From: Megaustenia siamemsis
Lineage: Eukaryota > Mollusca > Gastropoda > Stylommatophora > Ariophantidae
Direction of reading: 5' to 3'
DNA length: 64,000 bases
NCBI GenBank assembly: GCA_032433765.1
Contig: JAVIAB010000092.1
Location: 102,326,064-102,390,063, forward strand
The position numbers were made by a program, and so were the translations under genes. The number at the start of each line of letters is the position of its first letter. Within the stretch, counting starts at the first letter, position 1. The notes under the pieces are model-generated. The model worked only from the letters and a program-made list of their open reading frames with translations. It was not told the DNA's origin and searched no databases. Of this stretch, positions 35,680 through 46,540 are shown piece after piece.

Positions 35680-36190
35680 GGGTTTTCACACTTATTATCG
35701 CATCCCTATCCCATCATCAAACTTCACGTCTAATCACGTGACAGGTCTTTTTTACCCTTCCACTACTACGTCTCATCACATTCACATTTGGCTAACAGTC
35801 AAACACTCTAGGAGCGCTTGGATCGCGTCTCAATAAGACTCGTATTAATTTAATATATTTTTAGTCTACTAGTTTTTATGTATTAATTTAATATATTTTT
35901 AGTCTACTAATTTTTATGTATTAATTTATGCATATTATAAATTTGTATTCCTCTTATAATGTAGTACATCTCCCTTTTGTTTTATCCTTTCATCTCTTAT
36001 CCCTCTTTTTTTATTTCTCCTTGATTTACTTGCCATGCTCAATCTATAGGTTGTAGAGTTTATCTTTATTTCGTTATCCGTTTCTGTTGTTCTCGTTCTC
36101 TGAAGAAGGCCGCATGTAAGCCGAAACGTCAGTGTTTTGTTGTGTTTTTTTCTGTACAGCTTTCGTCACACCTTGTAGGAGTCTACGTTA
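35680..36190 (+). mobile_element. Probable Penelope-like 3' end with hammerhead-like core
   Basis: At 36100-36130 is ctgaagaaggccgcatgtaa followed by gccgaaacgtc. The CTGANGA core, a GGC/GCC stem and GAAAC match the hammerhead-type motif known from Penelope-like retroelements. No reading frame is left. Stem I complementarity is not evident, so the ribozyme is probably inactive. A 38-bp direct duplication (35843-35928) lies inside. Confidence 0.45.
35843..35928. repeat. 38-bp direct repeat, 2.3 copies
   Basis: tattaatttaatatattttt followed by agtctactagtttttatg occurs twice in full and once in part. Confidence 0.9.
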
Positions 36191-36819
36191 CACCCCACCA
36201 CTTGCTTCTCTCATTAGCATACAAATAAATCAACAATTAAGTAGATTCGCAGGAAACACATAAATAAAATTGCACATTACCTTTAAAAAACATCACTTTC
36301 GAAACCTTTAATTTGGAAAAAAAATATAGTAGCAGTAATAAAAAAAAAACTCACACACAAATCCAACCATCACAAACACCCTCTCAAGTTATCCAGTGAG
36401 TTAAAAACGGTGTGTACGTCCTTGAGCTCAATAATGCAATAAGCCTGACATGTATATTCACCGGTGTATTTGTTACTGCTATTTATAACACCTTTCATTT
36501 CTCCAAAGAAACGTTGTTCATTAATGAGTATCTTGATGTTGCCATAATGCTGGTTACTAATTAATGCAATTGTTAATGTGACCTACTAAACTATACTTCA
36601 TAACCTCATCAATAAATAAACAAAAAGACGCAACATTTTTAGCAGACGCAAGGACTTGACTTCATAGCTGTAAAGATGTCGATGTTATTTAACACGAATA
36701 TCACATCGAAAGCGTCAAAATGTCGTTAATGTTCCGTAGAAATAAAAATTACTTTTTTTTCGCTCATTGATTTTGTTATTATCACATTATGTTTTTTTGT
36801 GCTGTTATTATTAACGTTT

Positions 36820-37426
36820 AACAAGTACAACGTTTCAAATACTTGGGCACAATAATAACATCAGATAGGAGATGCACCACAGAAATAAAAAGCAGAATAG
36901 CTCAGGCCAAAATAGCATTTCAGAAAATGAAAAATATCTTATGCAACAAATCTATGTCAATAAAAATGAGAAAGAGAGTTCATCGGTGCTATATAGAACC
37001 AATTCTGACCTATGGAAGCGAATCATGGACAGTAGACAAACAAATGAAAAGACGATTAGAAGCCACAGAGATGGGATTTCTCAGAAGAATGTTGAAAGTT
37101 CCCTGGACAGATAAAAAGACCAATGAGGAAGTTCTCAAAGAGGCCAACACAAAAAGGGAGCTCTTAAAAAACATCAGAAAGAAACAATCAACATTTTTCG
37201 GGCACATCATGAGAAGAGGAAAATTGGAATACTTGATTACAACTGGCAAAATAAAAGGAAAGAGAGATCGCGGACGACAAAGAGAGAAAATACTGGATAG
37301 CTTGGTGTCATGGCATGGAAAACATTCAACAACAGAACTGATACGATGCACTGTCAATAGAAGATTGTGGAGGGACATGATCGCCTACGCCAACCGGCAG
37401 GGTACATGATGATGATGATTATTAAC
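36820..37426 (+). mobile_element. LINE family L2, young copy with longest open frame
   Basis: The 188-codon frame at 36843-37409 begins at the K-Y-L-G-T-I-I-T-S-D-R-R region downstream of the RT active site and ends Y-A-N-R-Q-G-T with tail atgatgatgatt. It lacks endonuclease and catalytic RT, so it cannot move on its own. The best representative of L2 in the window. Confidence 0.9.
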
Positions 37427-37483
37427 GCTGGGAATCATAGGAGGAAGAGGTATGTACTACAGCACACAGAAAAAAATCACAAA

Positions 37484-37790
37484 TGAACAACAACAGAAAA
37501 AAACAAAGAACAATATATGGTCCGAAGCAGGATCGAACCCGTACTCCATGGCACTCGTGGCAAGGCGCAGTGCCATGGAGTACGGGTTTGATCCTGCTTC
37601 GGACCATATATTGTTCTTTGTTTTTTTCTGTTGTTCATTTATCTTTTTTTTCTGAGTGCTGTAGTATAGTGTTCTTTGTTTTTGTTTTTTCTGTTGTTTA
37701 TTTGTCTTTTTTTCTGAGTACATATCTCTTCCTCCTATGATTCCCTGAATTATCGCCTCGGAAGTTTCCCTCTATAATAATATTAATTTA
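37484..37790. mobile_element. Head-to-head S-C SINE copies forming a palindrome
   Basis: The left arm (about 37484-37554, minus) and right arm (about 37568-37640, plus) are near-perfect inverted copies centred on ctcgtggcaaggcgca. They cover the tRNA-like head, B box and gaccatatattgttcttt. The + copy continues with its T-rich body and the tail tcgcctcggaagtttccctc at about 37745. Confidence 0.82.
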
Positions 37791-37839
37791 TTATTATTTG
37801 TCTCCAGTATTATTAACGCTACTTTTTATACCAGTTTTT

Positions 37840-38160
37840 TTTTTTCTATGCGCTTCCGAAACATTGACCATTACAGCAGAGCTACAGAAGAAAGTACAGG
37901 CTATGGAGACGAAATATTATCGTACAATCTTGGGTATCTCATACTTAAATCGTGTCACAAATGAAAAAGTTCGCAAAAGGACACAACAGGCAATCGGAGG
38001 ACATGTTGATAAGTGGACTATTGTGAAGAAACGTAAAATGAGAGGGTTTCGTATCTCTCAATCGTCTGGCCTAGCAAGGACTCTTCTGTAAGGAACTGTG
38101 AAAGGAGCACGAAGGACAGGTAGGCAGAAAATGAGATACATCAAGGAACGAACAAGCCTC
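37840..38160 (+). mobile_element. LINE family L7 3' fragment
   Basis: Encodes S-E-T-L-T-I-T-A-E-L-Q-K-K-V-Q-A-M-E-T and L-G-I-S-Y-L-N-R-V-T-N-E-K-V, then A-R-T-L-L stop and G-T-V-K-G-A-R-R-T-G-R-Q-K after the stop. Classical LINE tail motifs; truncated both sides. A second, older member is at 44700-45330. Confidence 0.75.
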
Positions 38161-38189
38161 GACTTAACACATTTCAATAAAAACTATCT

Positions 38190-38405
38190 TTGCATCATTG
38201 TCCTATTATTGGGGTCTGCCGCGGTGCGGGGGTTATAAAACCGTAGAATAAATGTCTCTTGTACAGTGGTGTTCTGGTCTGAGTTTTTATTTCACCCCCG
38301 ATAGAAAAAATTAAAAAAAACTTATGAGCCTACAGGGATTCGAACCCGCGTTTTAGGAGTTTGGAGTTCAACAAGTTATCGATTCGATCATCCTCTCTCC
38401 TATAG
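38190..38405 (-). mobile_element. tRNA-derived SINE
   Basis: The minus-strand head carries the B box GGTTCGAATCC (38338-38348 region) and a tRNA-like gagaggatgatcgaatcgat start, followed by a T-run and an unrelated body ending in a gcaaagat sequence near 38190. Only one copy is seen here. Confidence 0.65.
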
Positions 38406-38534
38406 CGGCAGGGTTCAAATGAATGTCAAAAAAAGATAGAAATAGAGAAGCCTGACGAAGTCTGTTAGAAGTAATCAATTCAGATGAAGAGGTATGTTTA
38501 CAGCACTCGGAAAAAATGACAAATAATCAACATC

Positions 38535-38770
38535 TGAGTGGCAGTGTTCCCTAGCGTTTGGCTTTTTTGTGGCAAGGCGCTGTGCCACTGAGTACGGGTT
38601 CGATCCCGCTTTGGTCCATATATTGTTCTTAGTTTTTTTTCTGTTGATTATTTGTCATTTTTTTTCTGAGTGCTGTAATCATATCTCTTCATCTGAATTG
38701 ATTCGCTGATTATCGCGTCGGAAGTTTCCCTCTATAATAATATTCATTTATTATTATTTGTCTCTGTCAG
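38535..38770 (+). mobile_element. SINE family S-C
   Basis: Head ttttgtggcaaggcgctgtg, B box ggttcgatcc (38598-38607), body with ttgttctta and T-runs, tail gcgtcggaagtttccctcta and (ATT)n. It is full-length relative to the other S-C copies. Confidence 0.8.
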
Positions 38771-38871
38771 AAGTACCCTAATGAGCAGGTTATGCAATTA
38801 AGCAGAATGTCACTTTAGCTGCAGAGTTGTTGAACAATATTTTGAGACACTTCGCATTTTCTATGATTCAT

Positions 38872-39280
38872 CATCATCATCGAGTGCCGTCTCCGCAACG
38901 AAGGTTGCTACCATAGAGCGCCATTCTGCTCTGTCTCTTGCTTTGATGGTGCAAGTTGTCATAGGCTGATTTGTCCATCTTTTGATGTTACTCGTCCATG
39001 TTAGTCTTGGTCTGCCTCTTTTACCTTGTATTTTCCCCTCCAGAATTACTTTTAGTAGGCTGTTGTGTCTTTTAACATGGCCCAAAAATCGCATTTGTCT
39101 TGTTTGAATTGTGTTTAGTAGTTCTCTTTTCATTTTTTAGTTGTTTTAAGACTTCATCGTTTGTTTTCTTTTCCTTCCATCCAATTCTACCTATTCTTCT
39201 ATACATCCACATTTCAAAGGCTTCAATTCTCTGTTCTGTTTTCTTGTCTAACGTCCATGTTTCTGCACCATATTTCTATG
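38872..39280 (-). mobile_element. LINE family L1 3' end, relatively intact
   Basis: The 90-codon frame has M-K-R-E-L-L-N-T-I-Q-T-R-Q-M-R-F-L-G-H-V and ends with G-D-D-D-type tail encoded by (GAT)n. The upstream part (39130-39280) reads the R-I-E-A-F-E-M-W-type region. It is the reference copy for L1 in this window. Confidence 0.87.
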
Positions 39281-39328
39281 ATTACTGGACAATAATGCAC
39301 AAGTTCATTGTGTGGAAGATGAAATGAT

Positions 39329-39510
39329 CATCATCAAGTGACATGCCCGTAGCCGTAGGTGATCATGTCTCTCCATAACTTTCGATCTCGACAGTTATTT
39401 ATTATAATTTCTGTTGTTAACCTTCTGCTAAACCATTCTCTTAAGCTGTCTGATATATTTTCTCTTTGCTTCCTCTATCTCTTCGTCCCTCAATTTTCCC
39501 AATGAAAGAT
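39329..39510 (-). mobile_element. LINE family L2-like 3' end
   Basis: The minus strand matches the tail of the copy at 48240 (D-S-L-R-E-W and R-R-S-T-T-E-type frame; acctacggctacgggcatgt) with (GAT)n. Only about 180 bases remain. It lies directly next to the L1 copy ending at 39280. Confidence 0.65.
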
Positions 39511-39865
39511 GGAATAGGAAATGTCTTGCAGTATGTACAACCAGTGTGAAAGAAACGCTGACCAGCATTGATAGTTCTTGGGGATAAGATCGACAGTCTG
39601 AAAGATCCTACAGTCCAGCTTATCACCGACATTAACATAAATGTTCGACATAACCCCAGTAGGAGGACGAAGAAGAAATTAAAATTGCAATTCTTTAGCA
39701 TTCATTTGTGTGTCATCAAATCGGATCTGTATCCCTGGCTGTGAAATGGAGTCAAAAGTCCTTTCCAAGGCGTAATTGCTGCACATTCCCCCCCCCCCTT
39801 TCCCTTTTTTCAGGACATGCTGGTTTCACTGTTCGACGTATAAGTTCGTTGTCGTCTAAACAAAG

Positions 39866-40084
39866 TTGGAGGAGGATATGCTCTCTGTCATGTACGCCTG
39901 TTCCACGACGACATACATCCTTCTTAGATATGCTAAGGCTATAAGAGATAGTTCAGAAGTCTACACTGGCCAGCACTTATACGAGCGGCTGTATGTCAAC
40001 AGAACAGTCATCCCCAACGATGTTCTATCATTCAATATGTTTTGTACAAGAACGTGTCTACAATTATCGATAAAAAAATCGTAA
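39866..40084 (+). CDS. Orphan ORF of unknown nature
   Basis: This 72-codon frame includes Y-V-N-R-T-V-I-P-N-D-V-L-S-F-N-M-F and a possible acceptor upstream (C-rich tract then ttttttcag near 39811). The codon mix looks plausible for coding DNA, but no family is recognised and the frame after the possible acceptor contains stops before the ATG. It may be a decayed mobile element. Confidence 0.12.
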   Translation: MEEDMLSVMYACSTTTYILLRYAKAIRDSSEVYTGQHLYERLYVNRTVIPNDVLSFNMFCTRTCLQLSIKKS

Positions 40085-40316
40085 GTTATCACAAAATTAT
40101 ACCTTTTCTCCTAACAAATAAAGGAAACGGGACTGTATACACCCCCCTTAACCACTTTGTTCCTCTTAAAATACAAAAGCAATTTTGTTGAGGAAGTCTG
40201 TGGTGAATCTAACCCTCTTAGTCTTCCAATGCCAGGCTGTTGGTGAGATTAACCCCGTAAAATATTTTCTGAAATTTCTGGGTCACTCTTACAAACACAA
40301 AGGATTGTTTTTTAAT

Positions 40317-40406
40317 TCGGTATAAATTAATATTCGGTATAAATTATTATTCGGCATAAATTAATATTCGGTATAAATTATTATTCGGCATAAATTAATA
40401 TTCGGT
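40317..40406. repeat. Short AT-rich tandem repeat
   Basis: Units of ttcggtataaattaatattc and ttcggcataaattaat alternate for about 90 bases just upstream of the LINE at 40411. Confidence 0.85.
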
Positions 40407-40410
40407 ATAA

Positions 40411-40722
40411 ATTATAGTAAAAAGACCAATGAGGAAGTTCTCAAAGAGGCCAACACAAAAAGGGAGCTCTTAAAAAAACATCAGAAAGAAGCGATCAACA
40501 TTTTTCGGGCACATCATGAGAAGAGGAAAGTTGGAATACTTGGTTACAACTGGCAAAATAAAAGAAAGAGAGATCGCGGACGACAAAGAGAGAAAATACT
40601 GGATAGCTTGGTGTCATGGCATGGAAAACAGTCAACAACAGAACTGATACGATGCACTATAGATAGAAGATTGTGGAGGGACATGATTGCCTACGCCAAC
40701 CGGTATGGTACATGATGATAAA
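40411..40722 (+). mobile_element. LINE family L2, young short copy
   Basis: It begins within the K-K-T-N-E-E-V-L-K-E-A region and runs to tacgccaaccggtatggtac and tgatgat. Bases match the 36820 copy closely apart from an A-run indel at about 40473 that breaks the frame. Confidence 0.87.
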
Positions 40723-40744
40723 TTATAGATCAAAATATCTGATT

Positions 40745-40860
40745 TACTATAATCTTGAGACGACGGTAGTCAGATGGTTAGTCCATTAAACTGCTGAAAA
40801 GTTATTTCCGTTTCAATTCCCAAATGTGGACAGAATAATCTTGGACAGTGAGGAGATGCT
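40745..40860 (+). mobile_element. tRNA-like SINE head
   Basis: gtagtcagatggttagtcca resembles an A box region and gtttcaattccc a B box 45 bases later. The body after 40860 is not recognised. It is probably a short or decayed SINE. Confidence 0.45.
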
Positions 40861-42584
40861 ATAGCTGCTGGTGGTGTCCATTTTACAAGTCTTTCTAGCC
40901 TGTCTTTGTTCTGAAGCTACAACTCTTTTGTTTGTCTCGCAAAATTTAGCCCAACATCGGAGCGATGTGCAGTACGTAGTTTTTTCTTGTGTTATATTTT
41001 ACCATGTGTCAATGTTAATATTGAAGGTTTTTTTAATGAGGTCACGAATTTGTCTTTAAATATTTTCTCTTGTCTACAAGATTGACATTTACCTTTTTAC
41101 AGCTTACCATATCATATCTTTTACAATCGGTATTTTGGCATGTCTTACCAGTTGGTATGGCGGGCCAAGATGGCCGCCAAGTCAAATCAAGATTAGGACA
41201 GGTGACATTTTTTATGCATTGTGGTTTCAAATGATTCTTTCTTGTCTGCATTTTCGTTTGCGGAGACAGCAGTGGTCAGGTCACATTCATCTGACCACTA
41301 AGTTAACATAGTTTTGGCGAGCAGAGATTAGTGCTCTAGGGGACGGAAATGGAAGGGTTCCAGGCCCCGAATTTGCCCTGGGATGGAATGTATGATCTGT
41401 GTTCAATTATAAAATCGCACGCCAGATTTTTGGGGCACGCTCACTGGCCACAGATTCTACACGGATTTGACGCGGACCCATGAAATGTCGTGCTGCCCGG
41501 CGACGACAGTTACAGCGATCCGGAAATGTGCATAATGAGCTACGCACCTTTTTTCTACAACGCGACACATTCACTAGAACAGTATGAACGGTCAGGATGA
41601 GCAATTTGTTGGTTCTTGGAACGGGGACGTATCAGCTATGGGAATGTCCTGTCGTTAGTTACGTCAATCCAGTCTAAAGTTTGGCATGTAGATTATGTGG
41701 CTTGCCAAGCGAAGCGTGCATCTGTATAGTGTCAACATTTGGGATATTGCTTTGCCTGGTATCTGGTATCGTATTCTGCCATTAGATGTTCGTCAACTTC
41801 CTAAGACAGGCTGTATGAAAGTGATTTAACTTATTTTCGTGGCGTCTATGCATACTCTAGGTATTACATACATACAACAACACTGAGTGTACAGCAACTC
41901 TGTAAACCTTCTGGGTGTGTCTGTAAGCAGATACCACTACAACACCCAACATTTGTAGACGAGAAATAATGTGCTATATGTGCTCTTAGCTTTCGAAATC
42001 CTAGTGTTTACCTTCATCGAAGGTGACATTGTGAGAGGGTGCTCCCAATGTATTTGAATTCACTTCTGCGGGTTTTTAAAAAAATATATAGAGTGATACC
42101 GTACTGCAGTCTTGAAACAATCCTGCAGTCATTTTACTTACTAGCCGTCTCAGAATAGAGCCAATGGCTCTCCCAGCATTGATATCAGTATTGACCTTGT
42201 GATTGTCTTACTTCCAGGAAAGCAGTTGGACAGAAAAATTGAAAATGTCTGTGTTTTAAATCTCTTCTACCTTTTATTTGTACTGTGTGCTACATCATTT
42301 TCACAAAGTCAGCAAAGTCATTCAAAAGTGTGAATAATTGTGCACGTTTGTACAGTTAGTTTCGACATTTTTAAAGCAAAATTGTAAAATATTTTGATGA
42401 ACCTCAACAACAAGTCAAGCAAATGTTCACTACAAACTTGTCACTAGAAAACAAAGGGTAAGGAAACAACATGGAAATGGTGAAAGTGCGACCAGACTGA
42501 TGATTTAAATGAATTATCTTCTCATGGTAAGTATTGGATACAATCCTTTATTTCGCAGCTAAAGCTATATAGAGGCAATTATGA
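40861..42584. other. No gene seen
   Basis: Contains more CpG than the PHM region and short ORFs (41042, 41407 minus) with no recognised motif. The segment 41230-41830 looks like decayed unique or transposon DNA. Confidence 0.45.
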
Positions 42585-42768
42585 CCTATGGAAGCGAATC
42601 ATGGACAATAGACAAACAAACAAAACGACGATTAGAGGCCACAGAGATGGAATTTCTCAGAAGAATAGTGAAAATTCACTGGAAAGCTAAAAAGACCATT
42701 GAGGAAATTCTCAGAGGAAACACAAAAAGGAAGTTCATAAAAAACATCAGATAGAAACAACCAATGCC
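42585..42768 (+). mobile_element. LINE family L2 internal fragment
   Basis: Reads M-T-Y-G-S-E-S-W-T-I-D-K-Q-T-K-R-R-L-E-A and on to K-N-I-R stop, like 36820 but more diverged. It is joined at about 42770 to a fragment of another LINE family, L5. Confidence 0.75.
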
Positions 42769-42769
42769 T

Positions 42770-43300
42770 GCATAATTAGTATCGTGTATGGCAGCGAATC
42801 TTGGACAACCTATGTAAAGCAGGAGAGAAGGCAAAATGCATTCCATATGCGATGTCTGCGCCGTATTCTTGGTATCACTTGGAAGGATAAAGTGATAAAC
42901 GTGGAGGTCATGACTTGCACAGGCCTCCCGCTACACGCTGCTCAAACAACGTAGGTTACGCTGACTTGGCCAAGTACACCGCATGAAAGACGGCGGCATA
43001 CCAAAAAATATATACGGACAACAGGCATATGGTAAAAGAATTAGGAGGCGCCCAAAACTTCGATTTGTAGATGTGTGTAAACGTGACATGAAGACTCTGA
43101 ACATAAACCCTGCAGCATGGGAAGACGTAGATGCAGACCGCAATCTCTGGAAACACACTCTAAAGGTTCACCTCAAAGAAGAAGCAGACAGATTCATAGA
43201 GAGAAAGAATACACAGCAAAAGAGAAGAAGGGGAAAAATAACATTCCTAGGGGCGCTGAAAAATCCATAGTCAACTATGACTGACGGAGGCTAGTACTAT
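42770..43300 (+). mobile_element. LINE family L5 3' end
   Basis: Frames read V-Y-G-S-E-S-W-T-T-Y-V-K-Q-E-R-R-Q-N-A-F, then M-K-D-G-G-I-P-K-N-I-Y-G-Q-Q-A-Y-G-K-R and R-F-V-D-V-C-K-R-D-M-K-T-L-N. It ends cagtcaactatgactgacgg. The L5 copy at 20350 is in reverse and a piece is at 56535. Confidence 0.8.
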
Positions 43301-43359
43301 ATAGATATATAGTTGTGTTTCACACGCACACAGATAAAGACAAACAAATAAGTAAAAAA

Positions 43360-43625
43360 AAAAGTAAAGTACCCCTGTCACGCCAAGTGGCGTATAGGGA
43401 AATATGGTGTTAGTGACCCTATATTTTACAGACCTTCAGCACATGATTTTTGGGGTAATGTGGTCGGTGTTACGCCCATGTTGCTGTACTTTCTCAGAAA
43501 AAAATCTGGTACCCATTTAAGGCTGGGTGAACCCGGAAGCCGTCGGTTGGGATCGAACCCTACCCCTTGTTCTTTGTAGTCCAGTTCACTAACCACCGGG
43601 CTATCGCGGCTCAAACATATAAGTA
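43360..43625 (-). mobile_element. tRNA-derived SINE, family S-B
   Basis: The minus-strand head has TAGCCCGGTGGTTAGTGAAC (A box region) and B box GGTTCGATCC (near 43550). The body matches 19790-20040 closely, including the ends gggtcactaacaccatattt and cgccacttggcgtgac, and the tail is (CTTTAC)-like. Confidence 0.85.
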
Positions 43626-44699
43626 GTAATAGCAAAATATTACAAGTAGACAAGTAATTTATTAGCAGAAAAGGAAAACACCAAAGAAGTTACTCACTGT
43701 GCACCTAACCTCCAACGGTTATGAATTTTCAAACTGACTGAATTTTCAAACTAAAACTACATATTTTAATGGCTTTAACTCAATTTTTGTTTTCTTCTAA
43801 GGCTTTAACTCTAAACTGCATAACTTAAGATTATTTTATTAAGGACAGTCTGAGAACTCCTAGTGAATTTGCTTTTTTTCAGATTTTTTTCAAGTACCGC
43901 CTAATGCTCATGGATAAAACCTGATAGTGATCAGTCTTATTTGTCTATATTATCTACACCTTCAGATAACGCCTCCCAGTAATTTTATAGCTTTGTTCCA
44001 GCATTGGGCATTCTGTCAACAGCAGTCAATTAATCTTTTTTTCATTGTCTTTAAAGTCACCAAGATTCAGTGATCACTGTGGCCAATAGGTGAAATTCCT
44101 TTGCACCTACTACTCTGTGCTAGAATATCCTGTTTCGGGGAGTTTCCTTTGCAACAAGATAACTTCACGCCTACCACCCTGAATCAGCGGCCATCCACTG
44201 TAATCTAAATTCCCACACCCATAATAATAGCATTACTGGACAGATCTAAAGACTTGTTTTCTCAGAGATATGGCTGTAAATCCTTTTGAATACCTAGTCT
44301 AGTCAAAAGTATTATCACCTGTCACATTTAATGAAAGAGGGGCTACATTGTTACATGAATACTGAGTGTTTTGTACTGTGGAAACTATTTGAACCTGCAG
44401 AAAAGATCATAAAATTGTTAAGTTATGGTATTTTTTTATCTTCTATAAATGAAAACCATTGACTATGCCAGCAGGCTACCCAAGAGTCTCACAGGCCACT
44501 TTGGCCTGCAGGTCATGGGTTAGGTCATGCTGAAAATAGTGAGGCCTTAGTTTTGAGCACTGAATTAAAATTTGATTAGCATAGCAAAAGTAAAGGTAAG
44601 CAATGTCACATAGGAATATAATGTAGAGAAATGAACTATTAAACTTCTACATATTAGTCCTCAACATTGGAAACGTGAGGGTCAACAAGCACTTTTAAC
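43626..44699. other. No gene seen
   Basis: AT-rich. A change to low-CpG sequence is visible from about here rightwards. Confidence 0.45.
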
Positions 44700-45330
44700 A
44701 ATTTGCAAAGTTTATTCTCATCATGTTGAGTGCCTGTATAAGGCATCAATAGCACATGGAATGATAATCTTTGCTGACAGAATCAAATTAATGACAAACA
44801 AAACCCAGGGCATTAAAAGAATAATCACAATAAATGTAGAGGCAATTGAAAGAGTCAACAAGTATCAGGGGTCCATTGTCACTGACAAAGGCTCAAAACC
44901 AGAAGTATTAGCTAGAATTGCACAGAGACAGACCTAGTAAAACTAAAAAAATATGGGAAAGTTAATATATCTCCCTCAGAACAAAGATCATGTTATTATG
45001 AACACTAGACTGCACAATCAAAACATGACTGCAGATCTTGAAAGAAGAATACAGGATCTGGAAATGAGATTGTATAGAATGATTTATATAGATCATACCA
45101 CCAATGAGAAAGTGAACAGCAACAACCCACACAATCATTAAAATATTTAATCGGTGAAAGACAAAAATTAAAAATTGTACAGATGTTATTAGCCATTTTG
45201 CAGGGCAGTCAGAAAGTTGTGGGAAGACAACATCGCAGAAAGGACAAAATTAACCTCCATCAATTCTCAGGGAGCAACTCTTAATCTTGAAGGTTAGAAG
45301 AAAGTTATGTAGAGTGGAAATTGTTTGTTA
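44700..45330 (+). mobile_element. Old LINE family L7 fragment
   Basis: Reads V-N-K-Y-Q-G-S-I-V-T-D-K-G-S-K-P-E-V-L-A-R, then A-D-L-E-R-R-I-Q-D-L-E-M-R-L-Y and H-T-T-N-E-K-V. The Y-L-G is mutated to Y-Q-G and frames are broken; strongly diverged. Confidence 0.72.
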
Positions 45331-45449
45331 AGAGTACTCCAAAAACCACGAAGCTTACTTGAGTAAGTATTATATTGAATGAATTATCAATCATTGAAAA
45401 AAAATTTACTGTGCACTTTAATTAGCAATAAAAAAAGATGTTTCCCATT

Positions 45450-45722
45450 CTATCTATCTATCTATTGTCCTTTCGAGCCGAAGACGGCAAATAGGGCAGA
45501 ACCACAATCTTAAAAACAGAAATCTCGCGTGCCAAAATGCCACATATTGCAAAGATCACTGCTTCCCAAATCTATGGCTCTGTTTCCATAACAATACTTT
45601 TTACAATGACAGCTTGTCAAGCCATTGATCAATCTCCTTAGTCGCCTCTTATGACATGCCTGGAAGGTCACAGTGTCACTATTCTTTACTCCCTCATAAT
45701 GAGGCCCCAGTAACACACGGGA
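45450..45722 (-). mobile_element. SINE family S-A, second copy
   Basis: The reverse copy of 1495-1755, with tail tctatctatctattgtcctt (45450-45470) and hairpin gccgaagacggc at 45477-45488. Most of the ~260 bases align without gaps by eye. Confidence 0.75.
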
Positions 45723-46540
45723 AAAATATGTAAATACTGTGTAAAAAAAAACAGATAAAATATGTAAATACTATGTAAAAAAAATTAATATTGCATTTAC
45801 TGTAATATAGTGTGTAGTGGTGAACTCCTGTGTGGCTGGTGGAGAGGAAGTGAAAGGTAACTATTTATAAGCATAAGCACACCAAATAACTGTACTTTTT
45901 GTTTTATTCTGCCTCTTAGTGCTACTGGTTGAGGGTTTTGATTCACTTTCCCACTTTTCTAGTTCAGTCACACATATACTGCTTTCATGCCCAACAATAA
46001 GTTCCTTCTTAACTTCAGTTGCTGATACTGAAATCTTCTTCTTAAGGCCTCATTACTTTTACATTCTTCTTGAATGCTACAGCAAATAGATAGTAGTTTT
46101 ATATAACCAAGCGCATTGCGAATAAAGTGAGAAAAGCACTGAAAACAATGCTTCTTTTTTAAAACTGCCCACAGGTGCAGTAAAAAAAAATGTTATCTGT
46201 AAATGCATTCAGTTGTGTGCCCAAGCACATCTTGCGTTATTTTTTGTTTCCCATTACTCGTACACAAATTCTCACCGATTCAAAGAAGTAACATGTTGCA
46301 AGATTTGTAGGTGCAAATCAAAACACAATTTTTATTTTATTTTCAATTTGAATATGGTGCATTGTGCTGTCATTACAATCAATCAGCAAGAATTTTGAAC
46401 TCATTAATATAGGCTTCATAACTTTATGGATCACATTTATTCTACATAATACTCACAAAATTGGTCTAACTTATTTCCATCTACATACAGTTGTTAAACC
46501 TGATCTTACTTTTGTACAATTCTTCTTCTTCTTGTACTTT
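45723..46540. other. No gene seen
   Basis: Short ORFs only (46213, 46364). A 40-base duplication involving aaatatgtaaatactgtg is at 45724-45780. Confidence 0.45.

Noticed and set aside
36843..37409. 188-codon ORF as a host gene
   Set aside because: It is the tail of a LINE with near-identical copies at 31151 and 40411 and a (GAT)n end.
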